A stretch of 64,000 nucleotides of DNA from CAJGCS01 sp045589955 (GCA_045589955.1 JAZNQD010000004.1:1-64000); one strand, 5' to 3'; numbered from the stretch's first letter, positions 43,449 to 51,149 are shown. Numbers and translations: made by a program. The notes: generated from the letters alone by a model not told the origin.

Positions 43449-44840
43449 ATGAAGAAAAAAATTAAAGACTTTATGCTATCTTTAGTTGTACCACATCGTA
43501 TGGTAAAATTTAAAGATATGAGTATATTTATTTCCTTAATTCTTTTATTACTTGGATGTGTTATATCAGTATTTTCTAGTAATGCACGTATGACAAAATT
43601 CGTTGAAAAAAGAATTTATGGCGAATATAAAGAAATTAAAGAAGATAATAACGATGGAATTGGTGAAGTAAACTTTACTATTAATAATGATAATCTTGCA
43701 ACATACGATAAGCAAATAATCGAAAAAGAATTGCCATCAGAAGATGGGAAAAAAACATATAAAGTTACTCTTGTTTTTGGTGAGATAATCAAAAAAGAAG
43801 AAAAAAAAGATGAATTAATAATGGATATTCAACTTGAAAACTTCAATGTCGATGATTATGTTTTTTATAATCAAGCACATCGTGTTGAAAATACAATTTA
43901 TTTACTTTATATTTTTACTGATGGTTCAATTTATCACTTATATGATCTTGGTCAAGGTATCGATAATGGTAAATATGTAGATAATGTTAGTTCAATTTAT
44001 TATTTTAAAGACGCTACAAAAGATGCAAATGCTGGTTTCTTTGATAATCTTTTTGGAACTAACGTTGTTACAAACAAGAAATATTATCTACCAAAAGATG
44101 AAACTGAATTATTAGGTAGTAGTTATGTTACTGATACGCAAACAAATGAATACTACAATTATTCTGTAAGTAAATGGAGTGTCGAAGCAAAAGAAGGAGA
44201 ACAAAAAACAATTGCTGTAAATGGTAACGATGTTGTTGTTAATGCCATGCCTAAATTAGGTCAGTCTATTGAAGATACAAATTATTATGGTATTGATTGC
44301 ATTATTAAAAATGTAATTAAATACTCAGATATGAAGAGCTATGCTAATTATGATGGTGAATTTAAACTTGATTGCTTTAAAACAAGTTTAAGTGCATTTA
44401 TCACTGGTCATTTTGATAGTTATGTATTCCGTCAAACTGATACTAATAAAGGGTTTTTATTACTAATTTCATTATGTATTTTCATTTTGATTCCAGTTGT
44501 ATTCTCTTTATTTGTATGGCTATTTACTCGTAAACGTGGTATGACTAGCTATAAAGGCTACTTAAATATTATGTCAATTATTCAATTTTATTTAGCAATC
44601 TTATTCTTTATAATTGGTTGGTTTGTTAATATTCTTAATAATTCAATCATTATTGTAATTGGCTTGTTAATTATGCTTTGGTATTATATCTTTGTTATTT
44701 ACCAAATCACTAAGAGAATTGAAAAAGAAAATGATGAATTTAAAGATTCTGATGGAAGTTCCAACAATAAAGAAGAATCTAAAACCCCTACAAAACCTGA
44801 ATTTAAGAAAATTGATAAAGATGTTTCGGTAATTGGGTAA
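43449..44840 (+). CDS. Membrane protein with large extracytoplasmic domain (DUF1189-like layout)
   Basis: One hydrophobic segment lies near residues 25-45, then a 290-residue extracytoplasmic region rich in Asp, Asn and Tyr, and three more segments between about 335 and 420. A charged cytoplasmic tail (ENDEFKDSDGSSNNKEES) ends the protein. The N-terminal LSLVVPHRMVKFKDMS and the segment order recall DUF1189 (YvdJ-like) proteins, but the match is weak. It follows the EAL-like gene by 10 bases behind AGGAAGG and belongs to the rel-dtd transcription unit. Confidence 0.6.
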   Translation: MKKKIKDFMLSLVVPHRMVKFKDMSIFISLILLLLGCVISVFSSNARMTKFVEKRIYGEYKEIKEDNNDGIGEVNFTINNDNLATYDKQIIEKELPSEDGKKTYKVTLVFGEIIKKEEKKDELIMDIQLENFNVDDYVFYNQAHRVENTIYLLYIFTDGSIYHLYDLGQGIDNGKYVDNVSSIYYFKDATKDANAGFFDNLFGTNVVTNKKYYLPKDETELLGSSYVTDTQTNEYYNYSVSKWSVEAKEGEQKTIAVNGNDVVVNAMPKLGQSIEDTNYYGIDCIIKNVIKYSDMKSYANYDGEFKLDCFKTSLSAFITGHFDSYVFRQTDTNKGFLLLISLCIFILIPVVFSLFVWLFTRKRGMTSYKGYLNIMSIIQFYLAILFFIIGWFVNILNNSIIIVIGLLIMLWYYIFVIYQITKRIEKENDEFKDSDGSSNNKEESKTPTKPEFKKIDKDVSVIG

Positions 44841-44887
44841 TATAATAATAATCCTCCTCATATATTTAATTGATATATAGGAGGATT
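44841..44887 (+). promoter_or_regulatory. Hairpin masking the Shine-Dalgarno of the SpoIIIAH-like gene
   Basis: AATCCTCCT at 44850-44858 is the exact complement of AGGAGGATT at 44879-44887, which contains the ribosome binding site of the gene starting at 44893. The stem continues with ATATAT (44860-44865) pairing with 44873-44878 across one bulged C, and the loop has seven bases. No T run follows, so this is not a terminator. A TATAAT at 44841-44846 may place the hairpin at the very 5' end of a transcript. A translational switch, for example a thermosensor, is a reasonable inference. Confidence 0.6.
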
Positions 44888-44892
44888 AATTT

Positions 44893-45378
44893 ATGAAATT
44901 TAAATTTTTACAAAAGAAACAAATAGGATTAATTGCATTAACTTTTGTTGTTATGTTAGCTGTTTGGTTTGTTAAATCACCTTTAACACAAAAAGATAAA
45001 GAAGGACCTACTAATGAAGTGAATTTAGAAATAAGCATTTTTGAAAATCTTCGAGAAGCTGTTTTGGAACAAAGAGCAGATGAAGTTGCAACATGGGATC
45101 AAATTTTATCTGATGAAAATGCCACACTTGCAAGTAAACAAATGGCACTTGCTCAAAAAAATGCTATATCTGACTTAACTGAAAAAGAAGTACTATTAGA
45201 AGTAGAAGTTATCAATATGGGATATGAAGATGCATTCGTTCATTGCACTGAAAATGGAGTAGAAGTTTATATTAAAGCTGATGAAGAAAGTGCAACAGCG
45301 GCAGTTGAGATTATTCAACTTGTTTACTCGCATTTTGAAGATGCATCGAATGTTATTGTAAATTTCAAAAATGACTAA
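44893..45378 (+). CDS. SpoIIIAH-like protein
   Basis: SpoIIIAH is the mother-cell component of the SpoIIIA-SpoIIQ channel in endospore formers. This 161-residue protein has one N-terminal membrane segment (QIGLIALTFVVMLAVWFVKS), a short linker, a helical stretch (LREAVLEQRADEVATWDQIL) and the YscJ/FliF-like ring-building domain with VEVINMGYEDAFVHCTENGVEVYIKA. The Bacillus protein is longer (218) because of its linker. None of the other seven spoIIIA genes is adjacent, so it is an orphan here. Its AGGAGG is buried in a hairpin. Confidence 0.88.
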   Translation: MKFKFLQKKQIGLIALTFVVMLAVWFVKSPLTQKDKEGPTNEVNLEISIFENLREAVLEQRADEVATWDQILSDENATLASKQMALAQKNAISDLTEKEVLLEVEVINMGYEDAFVHCTENGVEVYIKADEESATAAVEIIQLVYSHFEDASNVIVNFKND

Positions 45379-45403
45379 TAATTTCTAGAAATAAGGAGTA
45401 AAT

Positions 45404-46255
45404 ATGTTTAAAATTGTTATTGACAGAAAGAATGATAATAAAACATTAGCCCAATACATCGAATCACTTGCAATATCTATTCAAAGAAAAAAACAATTAT
45501 TAAATACAAATACTTGTTACATAAATAAAGTACTAGCTTCAAAAGAAGATATTTTAAAAGAAAATGACTTGTTAGAAATAGACTTGTCAATTTTTGATAT
45601 TCAAAAGTATAAACCAATTGAAAGTAATTTAACTATTTTGTATGAAGATGATTACTTAATTGTAATTGATAAACCATCGGGATATATTGTGTATGATCCA
45701 GAAGATTTAAAAACATCAGTTTGTAATTTTCTTCGATATTATTTTAAAAAATATAAAAGAAAATGTGAGATTATTCCAATACATCGTCTAGATATCGATA
45801 CAAGTGGTTGTTTAATCTTTGCTAAAGATATTATTAGTGCATCTAGCCTTTCACGTAGTTTTGAAAATAACGAAGTTGTTAAAAAATATGTAGCAAAGGT
45901 TAGTGGTGTGATTAATAACGAAGGAATTATTAATAAAAATATTGGTAAAGATCGCCATACTAATAACAAAATGGCTACTTGTGAACATGGTAAACATGCA
46001 CTTACAAAATATCGATTAATTTGTACAAACAAACAAGTATCGCTTGTTGAGGCAATACCTGTTACCGGTAGAACCCATCAAATACGTGTTCATTTAGCTT
46101 CAATTGGTAACCCAATTATTGGTGATAAAACTTATGGTAGTAAAGTAAGTAATAATCGTATTTTACTTCATTGTCAATACATAACTTTTACTCATCCAAT
46201 AAAAGAAAAGACATTGACGGTTTATGCGCCAATGCCAGAAGAATTTAAAATATAA
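45404..46255 (+). CDS. RluA family pseudouridine synthase
   Basis: This 283-residue enzyme isomerises uridine in rRNA or tRNA. The N-terminal third resembles an S4 RNA-binding domain (QRKKQLLNTNTCYINKVLA). The catalytic domain has ILYEDDYLIVIDKPSGYIVY, then the active-site HRLDIDTSGCLIFAK with the catalytic Asp in HRLD. LVEAIPVTGRTHQIRVHLA and NPIIGDKTYG follow. Whether it is RluB-, C- or D-type cannot be settled. AAGGAG precedes the ATG, and it lies 25 bases after the SpoIIIAH-like gene. Confidence 0.93.
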   Translation: MFKIVIDRKNDNKTLAQYIESLAISIQRKKQLLNTNTCYINKVLASKEDILKENDLLEIDLSIFDIQKYKPIESNLTILYEDDYLIVIDKPSGYIVYDPEDLKTSVCNFLRYYFKKYKRKCEIIPIHRLDIDTSGCLIFAKDIISASSLSRSFENNEVVKKYVAKVSGVINNEGIINKNIGKDRHTNNKMATCEHGKHALTKYRLICTNKQVSLVEAIPVTGRTHQIRVHLASIGNPIIGDKTYGSKVSNNRILLHCQYITFTHPIKEKTLTVYAPMPEEFKI

Positions 46256-46256
46256 G

Positions 46257-46280
46257 TAGCGCATTTGCGCTATTTTTTTA
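46257..46280 (+). terminator. Intrinsic terminator after the pseudouridine synthase gene
   Basis: TAGCGCA and TGCGCTA pair around a TT (four-base effective) loop and are followed by seven T residues. From 46281 to 46385 I see only AT-rich sequence without features. Confidence 0.8.
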
Positions 46281-46385
46281 TGTGAATTTTAGTTTTCAAA
46301 TTTTTTTATCCCATTATTTTCTTCATATAGATAAATATTTCAATTAACTTATAGTTATGAAAAGTAAATTATGTAAGTAATAACT

Positions 46386-46420
46386 TTAAAAAAATAAAAA
46401 AGCCTTCTTTAAAAGAAGGC
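46386..46420 (-). terminator. Minus-strand terminator at the left end of the accessory segment
   Basis: GCCTTCTT at 46402-46409 pairs with 46413-46420. On the minus strand the stem runs into a long T tract (complement of 46386-46401). It is the first good terminator downstream of the gene at 46706-47569. Confidence 0.75.
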
Positions 46421-46705
46421 AATGTTTTTTAATGCCTAAGAGTTACCAAAAGGTGCATAAAGTGAGGTAAGAACGACTAAAAGTACACCATTTGATTACG
46501 ATATTCGTTTACATAAAAATTCAAATAAATTTATTTCGCCATCTTGACATATGATATAAAAAATTGTAACAGTTCTGCTGTCCACTGCAGAAAAGATACA
46601 CGCTGATGCGTGATGAGATACAGCCACACAGGGGCTGATGATATTCTCGTCACGGAAGATGATGCTGAATTGTGTACTGAATTTCAGTAGCCCGCCCTTT
46701 TTAGA
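46421..46705. other. Tract downstream of the accessory gene: in-frame open stretch and GC-rich hairpins
   Basis: The part from about 46570 to 46705 is clearly richer in G and C than its surroundings. On the minus strand the frame of the upstream gene stays open for 69 codons after its TAA, until TAA at 46496-46498. On the plus strand CACGC/GCGTG (46599-46603 with 46608-46612, TGAT loop), AGCC/GGCT (46622-46625 with 46633-46636) and TACTGA/TCAGTA (46675-46680 with 46684-46689) form hairpins separated by GATGA-type linkers. It could be a worn gene end or a structured RNA. I cannot decide. Confidence 0.4.
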
Positions 46706-47569
46706 TTAACGGTTTTTATATTCGTTGATAATTTCTAATAAGATTCTCTTGTATTTTTCGCGCAAACCATAATCATCACAGCACTCTTCAAAATCATCAG
46801 CGCTAGAGATATTATCAAAGATATTACAAAAAGTGACCGGAGAAAATCCATCCGTTGCAGTTCCGGTTACCGAATCATATACACCCTCAAGCCGCTTTAG
46901 GGGAACAAAATCAAAACGCGTGTGATCTAATACAAACTTCGCTAAATCATATCTGTTTTTTTCTTTGTTTAACCAACTTTCGAGTTCTTCGATGGTCATA
47001 GAAGGATCGCCATTTTTAATTCGTTCTTTACATTTGTTTATCCGGCTTTCTATTTCGCCTAAGTACATTTCTTCAAAAACTTCTTTATCTACTTCAATAT
47101 TTACTATTTCATCAAATAGAGAAGTGTCATTAATGTCGAAAATGGGTTTATTACCCACCCATGCCGGATTTAAAGTTCTTATTATGATAAGTTGAACGTC
47201 CTTGTTAGGATATTTACCTTCTTTATTCTTCAGGTTCAAAAACGCATCAACATATTCGTTTTTATAGGTATCGTCTTTGCCATAACCACTCTCGATATTG
47301 TCGAAAACTATATTCGACTGATCGAAATAGCCATAGTAGTTTGTTTTTCTCAAAAAGCCTTGAGGATCTTCGTCATTAAAATAAGCAGGTGAACGCAGAC
47401 TATATGTAAATCCTATTTCTTTTTGTTCCTCCAACCACTCTTCAATCACGCTTTTAACATAATCGTCTAATTCGCTTACAAATAAAACAGAATACACTTT
47501 GCCATTTGATAAACAGCTGCTGTATTCATCCAAAACGGATTTAATTTGGTTAACTTTAATGGTTCTCAT
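46706..47569 (-). CDS. Accessory protein of unknown function, possibly a degenerate AAA+-like fold
   Basis: I do not recognise this 287-residue acidic protein. It has no signal peptide or membrane segment. VYSVLFVSELDDYVKS is followed by SNIVFDNIESG and QLIIIRTLNPAWVG, an order that resembles the Walker B strand and the sensor-1 TLNP of MoxR/AAA_5 ATPases. A Walker A GxxGxGK is missing, so ATP hydrolysis is unlikely. The C-terminal third is helical and acidic. Codon use and base composition are richer in GC than in the neighbours. AGAAGGAGAT precedes the ATG. It is transcribed from a fully consensus promoter. It is probably acquired DNA. Confidence 0.6.
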   Translation of the reverse strand: MRTIKVNQIKSVLDEYSSCLSNGKVYSVLFVSELDDYVKSVIEEWLEEQKEIGFTYSLRSPAYFNDEDPQGFLRKTNYYGYFDQSNIVFDNIESGYGKDDTYKNEYVDAFLNLKNKEGKYPNKDVQLIIIRTLNPAWVGNKPIFDINDTSLFDEIVNIEVDKEVFEEMYLGEIESRINKCKERIKNGDPSMTIEELESWLNKEKNRYDLAKFVLDHTRFDFVPLKRLEGVYDSVTGTATDGFSPVTFCNIFDNISSADDFEECCDDYGLREKYKRILLEIINEYKNR

Positions 47570-47653
47570 TATGTTATCTCCTTCTAAATTAAATTCTTAA
47601 TAGCTGTATCTTAATTTTCCGAAATTCGGGACAAAGAAAACACCTATTAATGC

Positions 47654-47682
47654 ATTATACCACGCCCACGCGTGATTGTCAA
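47654..47682 (-). promoter_or_regulatory. Fully consensus promoter of the accessory gene
   Basis: On the minus strand TTGACA (47677-47682), a 17-base GC-rich spacer ending in TGG, and TATAAT (47654-47659) make a perfect sigma-A promoter with an extended -10. The leader to the ATG is about 78 bases. Confidence 0.92.
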
Positions 47683-47726
47683 TAAAAAACGAACCTCTGT
47701 CGGTAGACAAAAGTTCGTTTTTATTT
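47683..47726. terminator. Hairpin with A and T tracts between the tRNA-Cys fragment and the accessory promoter
   Basis: An outer stem AACGAAC/GTTCGTT and an inner TGTC/GACA are flanked by six A residues on the left and a T run on the right. It can end transcription in either direction and insulates the promoter next to it. Confidence 0.7.
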
Positions 47727-47778
47727 GGAGGCTCCGGCCGGATTTGAACCGGCGATCAGGGTGTTGCAGACCACGCCT
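47726..47778 (-). pseudogene. Duplicated 3' part of tRNA-Cys
   Basis: The 47 bases at 47726-47772 are identical to 48822-48868, the CCA end, acceptor 3' strand, T arm and anticodon region of the intact tRNA-Cys. A single C is then missing, ACGCC continues, and similarity stops at about 47778. The D arm and 5' acceptor strand are absent, so no tRNA can form. This is what an attachment-site duplicate left by integration into a tRNA 3' end looks like. Confidence 0.85.
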
Positions 47779-47860
47779 AAAATTTGCCATCCATAAAAGT
47801 AAAAGTGCATACATTAGAGATAGATTTGCATACCCCTATAACTACTCGATTAATTCTAAT

Positions 47861-48391
47861 TTAGCTTTCTAATTTAATCCAAAATCTTTGTTGAACTTCT
47901 CCATCTTCATCAAGGAATTCATTTTCTAATATTCCACCATTTTTAATTATAGATTTAGCGGATGCTATATTAGACTTATCACACACCATTAATACTTTTG
48001 AAATTCCTAGTTTTCTACATTCAATTAATGATAAACGAATCATCTCGGTAGCATAGCCTTTTCTTCGTTCTGATGGTCTAATCCCATCCCCAATATGTCC
48101 AGCATATTGTAAAAGATAATCATTTAGATAATGTCTAATGTTTACAGCACCAAGTAAAATATTTCTTTCTTCATCTAATAAGAAAAACACCGAATTTGGA
48201 ACTTTGCCATCTTTGGGTTCGATTAATTCTAGGTTTTCTAAATAATAATCAAAGTCATGATAATCATTTTTAAATATAGCCCAGGGTGAATGGTTTGTAT
48301 GATTGACTTCTTGATCTATCTTCCATTCATCAATCATTTCCGCTAATTGATTATAATATTCTTTTGTCAGTTTAATTAATTTTACATTCAT
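47861..48391 (-). CDS. GNAT family N-acetyltransferase
   Basis: The protein has 176 residues and a GNAT fold. ILLGAVNIRHYLNDYLLQYAGHIGDGIRPSERRKGYATEMI contains the acetyl-CoA pyrophosphate-binding loop (RRKGYA for R/QxxGxG/A). LGISKVLMVCDKSNIASAKSIIKNGGILE is the usual last strand and helix. The N-terminal motif EYYNQLAEMIDEW is common in small-molecule acetyltransferases. The substrate is unknown. It sits inside the tRNA-Cys direct repeats. A minus-strand TGATATAAT at 48440-48448 is the likely promoter. The start is ATG 48391; its site is weak (GGCGAG). Confidence 0.9.
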   Translation of the reverse strand: MNVKLIKLTKEYYNQLAEMIDEWKIDQEVNHTNHSPWAIFKNDYHDFDYYLENLELIEPKDGKVPNSVFFLLDEERNILLGAVNIRHYLNDYLLQYAGHIGDGIRPSERRKGYATEMIRLSLIECRKLGISKVLMVCDKSNIASAKSIIKNGGILENEFLDEDGEVQQRFWIKLES

Positions 48392-48439
48392 TACACTCGC
48401 CTACAAATTCTAAATTATCAGTCAATTTTTACCATATAA

Positions 48440-48448
48440 ATTATATCA
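48440..48448 (-). promoter_or_regulatory. Extended -10 promoter of the acetyltransferase gene
   Basis: TGATATAAT on the minus strand, with ATTATA at 48440-48445 on the plus strand. The leader is about 43 bases. Confidence 0.55.
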
Positions 48449-48483
48449 AAAAATAATTAAAATGTCCATTAATGCGAGACAAC

Positions 48484-48690
48484 AAAAAAGAATCCACTTT
48501 CGTTGGGTAGGATCCTCACCTGATTAACTGCCATAATCTGCGTACAGCTATCTATTACCGCCCATAGGTACTTAAATGCGGTGCAACACCATAACTTCGC
48601 GTAATCTAGGAGGCAATCTTAAAAAGATGGATAATCCTTAAATTGTTACCGAATAGTTATAAAGTTATAAAATCTCTGCAGTTCCTTAAT
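48484..48690 (-). ncRNA. Candidate structured RNA ending in a terminator
   Basis: This stretch has no reading frame of note but has higher GC than ordinary spacers here. On the minus strand it holds several short hairpins (ATCTT/AAGAT; GGTG TTG CACC). It ends in GGATCC (48510-48515) pairing with GGATTC (48490-48495), extended by two more pairs, before six T residues at 48484-48489. I could not match it to 6S, SRP, RNase P, tmRNA, 5S or a riboswitch. The 5' end is a guess. From 48691 to 48821 I see no convincing feature. Confidence 0.35.
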
Positions 48691-48821
48691 TAAATCAGTC
48701 ACTAAACTTCAGTTATAAAAACAAAAAAATACCATCTTTTAACAAGACTGGTCAGACTTGAACCCTATAAAAAGCAAATAAAAAAGGCTTGATATATTGT
48801 ATCAAACCTAATCTTCTTAAA

Positions 48822-48895
48822 TGGAGGCTCCGGCCGGATTTGAACCGGCGATCAGGGTGTTGCAGACCCACGCCTTACCGCTTGGCTACAGAGCC
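48822..48895 (-). tRNA. tRNA-Cys (GCA)
   Basis: A complete cloverleaf has acceptor arm GGCTCTG/CGGAGCC (one G-T pair), D arm GCC...GGC, anticodon loop CTGCAAC giving anticodon GCA, T arm CCGG TTCAAAT CCGG, and an encoded CCA at 48822-48824. It resembles the tRNA-Cys of Bacillus. A promoter lies just upstream on the minus strand. Its 3' two-thirds is duplicated at 47726. Confidence 0.93.
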
Positions 48896-48911
48896 ATTTC
48901 GTAGCATTAAT

Positions 48912-48940
48912 ATTATATCAAAATTATTAAACATTTGCAA
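48912..48940 (-). promoter_or_regulatory. Promoter of tRNA-Cys
   Basis: Minus-strand TTGCAA (48935-48940), 17 bases, TATAAT (48912-48917) with a TG extension. Confidence 0.75.
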
Positions 48941-48997
48941 GTATTAAACTAATTAATTTAATTATTGGTAATTCTTATTAATAAAAATGATATTGAT

Positions 48998-49026
48998 TAG
49001 ACAAAAGATTGATTTTATGATAGAAT
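48998..49026 (+). promoter_or_regulatory. Promoter of the Ig-like/C39 lipoprotein gene
   Basis: TAGACA at 48998-49003, a 17-base spacer and TAGAAT at 49021-49026 with a TG extension. Confidence 0.65.
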
Positions 49027-49055
49027 ATTAAAAAATATAAAAATTGAGGAAAAAT

Positions 49056-51131
49056 ATGAAAAATAAAATTATTACCCTATTAATGCTTATTGTAAGCTTA
49101 TTTATGATTACAGGATGTAAAGCAAAAAAAGAAGAAAAATTGAAGATCGAGCTTCAAGGTGCACTTGACACACTTGAACTTTCCGATTCTGTTTCAAATA
49201 GCATTAATCTACCGAATGAGGTTAATGGATATCAAATAACTTGGAACAGTAATAATGAGAGTATTATTTCTATTGATGGTGCTGTTAATCCAGCATTAGA
49301 AGATGTTGAAGTAACTCTTATTGCAACAATATCTAAAGATAGTGTTTCTCTTAGCAAAGAATTTAAAGTAACTGTTATTGGCAATGATCCGACAAAGGTT
49401 ATAGAAGATGCATTTACAAATATTATAATTCCAAATACTACTGATGTAAATATTGATTTACCAGCGCAAATTAATAATTTAAATATTACATGGTCAACTT
49501 CTGACAAAAATGTTATTTCTAATCGTGGAATTGTAAAACAAGGTGCTGAAGACGTTGAAGTTATACTTAAAGCAACAATCAATTACGAAGGAATAACAAA
49601 GTCAAAAGAATTTGTGGTTACTGTTTTAGCAAATCCAGTTTATAAGGAAATTGATAATTTGTTAAGCGAACTTGTTATTCCCCTTGAAACTTATGAAAAC
49701 ATTAATTTACCAACAACGTTTAATGGTTTAAATATTACTTGGAAAACATCAAGATCAACTTATCTTACAGCTGAAGGCGTTGTGAATCGTAGTGCTGAAG
49801 ATCAATTAATTTTATTAACTGCCGTAATAAATTATAATAATATTAAAATAGAAAAATACTACGATGTAACTGTTAAAGGTTGGACTGATGCCGAAAAATT
49901 AACAAAAGTTTTAGAGTCACTAACATTTAATGAAACTTTAAGCTATGATTTAATTTTAAGTACAAAACTTGGCTATGATTCTGTTGCAATATGGCAATCA
50001 AGCAATCAAGATGTTTTAACAAATGAAGGTGTTTACACTTATGATGAAAATGTAAAAACTGTTACTTTAACAGTTATTGTAAAGTTAGGAAGTGAAGAAA
50101 TGCAAAAAGAATTTGATTTTTCTTTAAAACCAAAAGAAGAAAATCTAAAAGAACACTTAGTTATTGAAAGAGCAGAAGAACTTAATACAAGTAAGTTTAA
50201 TAATGTTGAATTAGTAGAAAACAAATTAGTATTAAAAGCTGGTGCAAGTATTGGAACCTATGAATCTGGTGTAATTGAAACAAAAGAGTTTACTAGCCTT
50301 GTTGCATCGTGGGCCGCAATCTCTTCAACAACAGCTACAGTTGAATTACAAGTTAAAGTTCGTGTTGGAAGTGTTTGGAGTGATTATATTTCATATAAAG
50401 AATGGGGGTTAGGTCTACAAAATGCTTGTTATGACCAATCTAATTCCTTAATTAAACTTTCAACTGATGAAGTTATGGTGCTAAACAATAAAAGAGGTAG
50501 TGCTATAATGTATAAAGTTACTTTAAGAACTACGCAAAATACAACTCCAGAACTATCTTTAGTATGTTTTGCATTAGAAATTCCTGGTCATACTCATCAA
50601 GTTGATATTTCTTCATATCCTCGTTCTGTAATTCATGATGTTCCAAAACTATATCAACAAGTTGTACCAACAATTGGTAATTCAATTTGTAGTGCTACTT
50701 CATCAACAATGTTATTAAAATATAAAGGTGAGTCATTTACTGAATTTGATGCTGAATATGAACATCGTTATATGGCATCAATTGTTCGCGACTATGGTAA
50801 TAAAATCTATGGTAACTGGGTTTATAATACTGTTGCAATGAGTGGGTATGGTTATGATGCTTATGTAGCTCGTTTTTATTCTATTAATGAGCTTGTTGAA
50901 CATCTTGCAACTGTCGGTCCATGTGCTCTTTCTGTTAAAGGACAAATGACATCGGATCAAAAGAACTACTATACTAATGGACATTTGATTGTTGCTATTG
51001 GTTATGAAATTCTAGATAATGGTGAGATTGTAATTGTTTGTAATGATCCAAATGTATCTGTTGTGACATGTCGTTACTCATTAACAGTAATGAATAATAC
51101 ATGGCGTAATATTGCTTATGTAATTGAATAA
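49056..51131 (+). CDS. Lipoprotein with atypical Ig-like repeats and a C39-like peptidase domain
   Basis: The signal peptide ends in a lipobox (MITGC). About four repeats of roughly 80 residues follow (about 35-360), each with INLP, a variant of YQITWNSNN, and a closing KEFKVTV. This is the atypical bacterial Ig-like (aBig) pattern. A beta-rich stretch leads to a papain-like C39-type domain from about 520, with candidate catalytic residues C545 in NSICSATSST, H643 in NGHLIVAIGY and D664 in VCNDPN. It is probably a surface protease acting on cell-wall or host proteins. ATG 49056 follows GAGGA; the TTG frame start upstream overlaps that site. Confidence 0.88.
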   Translation: MKNKIITLLMLIVSLFMITGCKAKKEEKLKIELQGALDTLELSDSVSNSINLPNEVNGYQITWNSNNESIISIDGAVNPALEDVEVTLIATISKDSVSLSKEFKVTVIGNDPTKVIEDAFTNIIIPNTTDVNIDLPAQINNLNITWSTSDKNVISNRGIVKQGAEDVEVILKATINYEGITKSKEFVVTVLANPVYKEIDNLLSELVIPLETYENINLPTTFNGLNITWKTSRSTYLTAEGVVNRSAEDQLILLTAVINYNNIKIEKYYDVTVKGWTDAEKLTKVLESLTFNETLSYDLILSTKLGYDSVAIWQSSNQDVLTNEGVYTYDENVKTVTLTVIVKLGSEEMQKEFDFSLKPKEENLKEHLVIERAEELNTSKFNNVELVENKLVLKAGASIGTYESGVIETKEFTSLVASWAAISSTTATVELQVKVRVGSVWSDYISYKEWGLGLQNACYDQSNSLIKLSTDEVMVLNNKRGSAIMYKVTLRTTQNTTPELSLVCFALEIPGHTHQVDISSYPRSVIHDVPKLYQQVVPTIGNSICSATSSTMLLKYKGESFTEFDAEYEHRYMASIVRDYGNKIYGNWVYNTVAMSGYGYDAYVARFYSINELVEHLATVGPCALSVKGQMTSDQKNYYTNGHLIVAIGYEILDNGEIVIVCNDPNVSVVTCRYSLTVMNNTWRNIAYVIE

Positions 51132-51149
51132 ATAAAAAGTTATGCAAAT

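Larger units (their letters stand above)
47726..48868. repeat. Segment bounded by 47-bp direct repeats derived from tRNA-Cys
   Basis: The outer limits are the two identical 47-bp copies at 47726-47772 and 48822-48868, both in the same orientation. The 1.05 kb between them holds the acetyltransferase gene and a candidate structured RNA, and no integrase. It may be a small island remnant, or the scar of a tRNA array lost by recombination. Confidence 0.65.

Noticed and set aside
46599..46660. CTGATGA motif suggesting a hammerhead ribozyme
   Set aside because: The required GAAA and stem arrangement around the core are missing.
47672..47872. Plus-strand open frame of 66 codons across the tRNA-Cys fragment
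   Set aside because: It only reads through the antisense of the duplicated tRNA sequence and spacer, and has no ribosome site.
48484..48690. Possible 5S rRNA, 6S, SRP or T-box identity for the structured stretch
   Set aside because: The conserved sequence marks of those RNAs are absent. I kept it only as an unclassified candidate.
48740..48775. A GGTTCAAGTC-like stretch on the minus strand resembling a tRNA T loop
   Set aside because: The flanking bases do not form a T stem and no acceptor or anticodon arm can be built.
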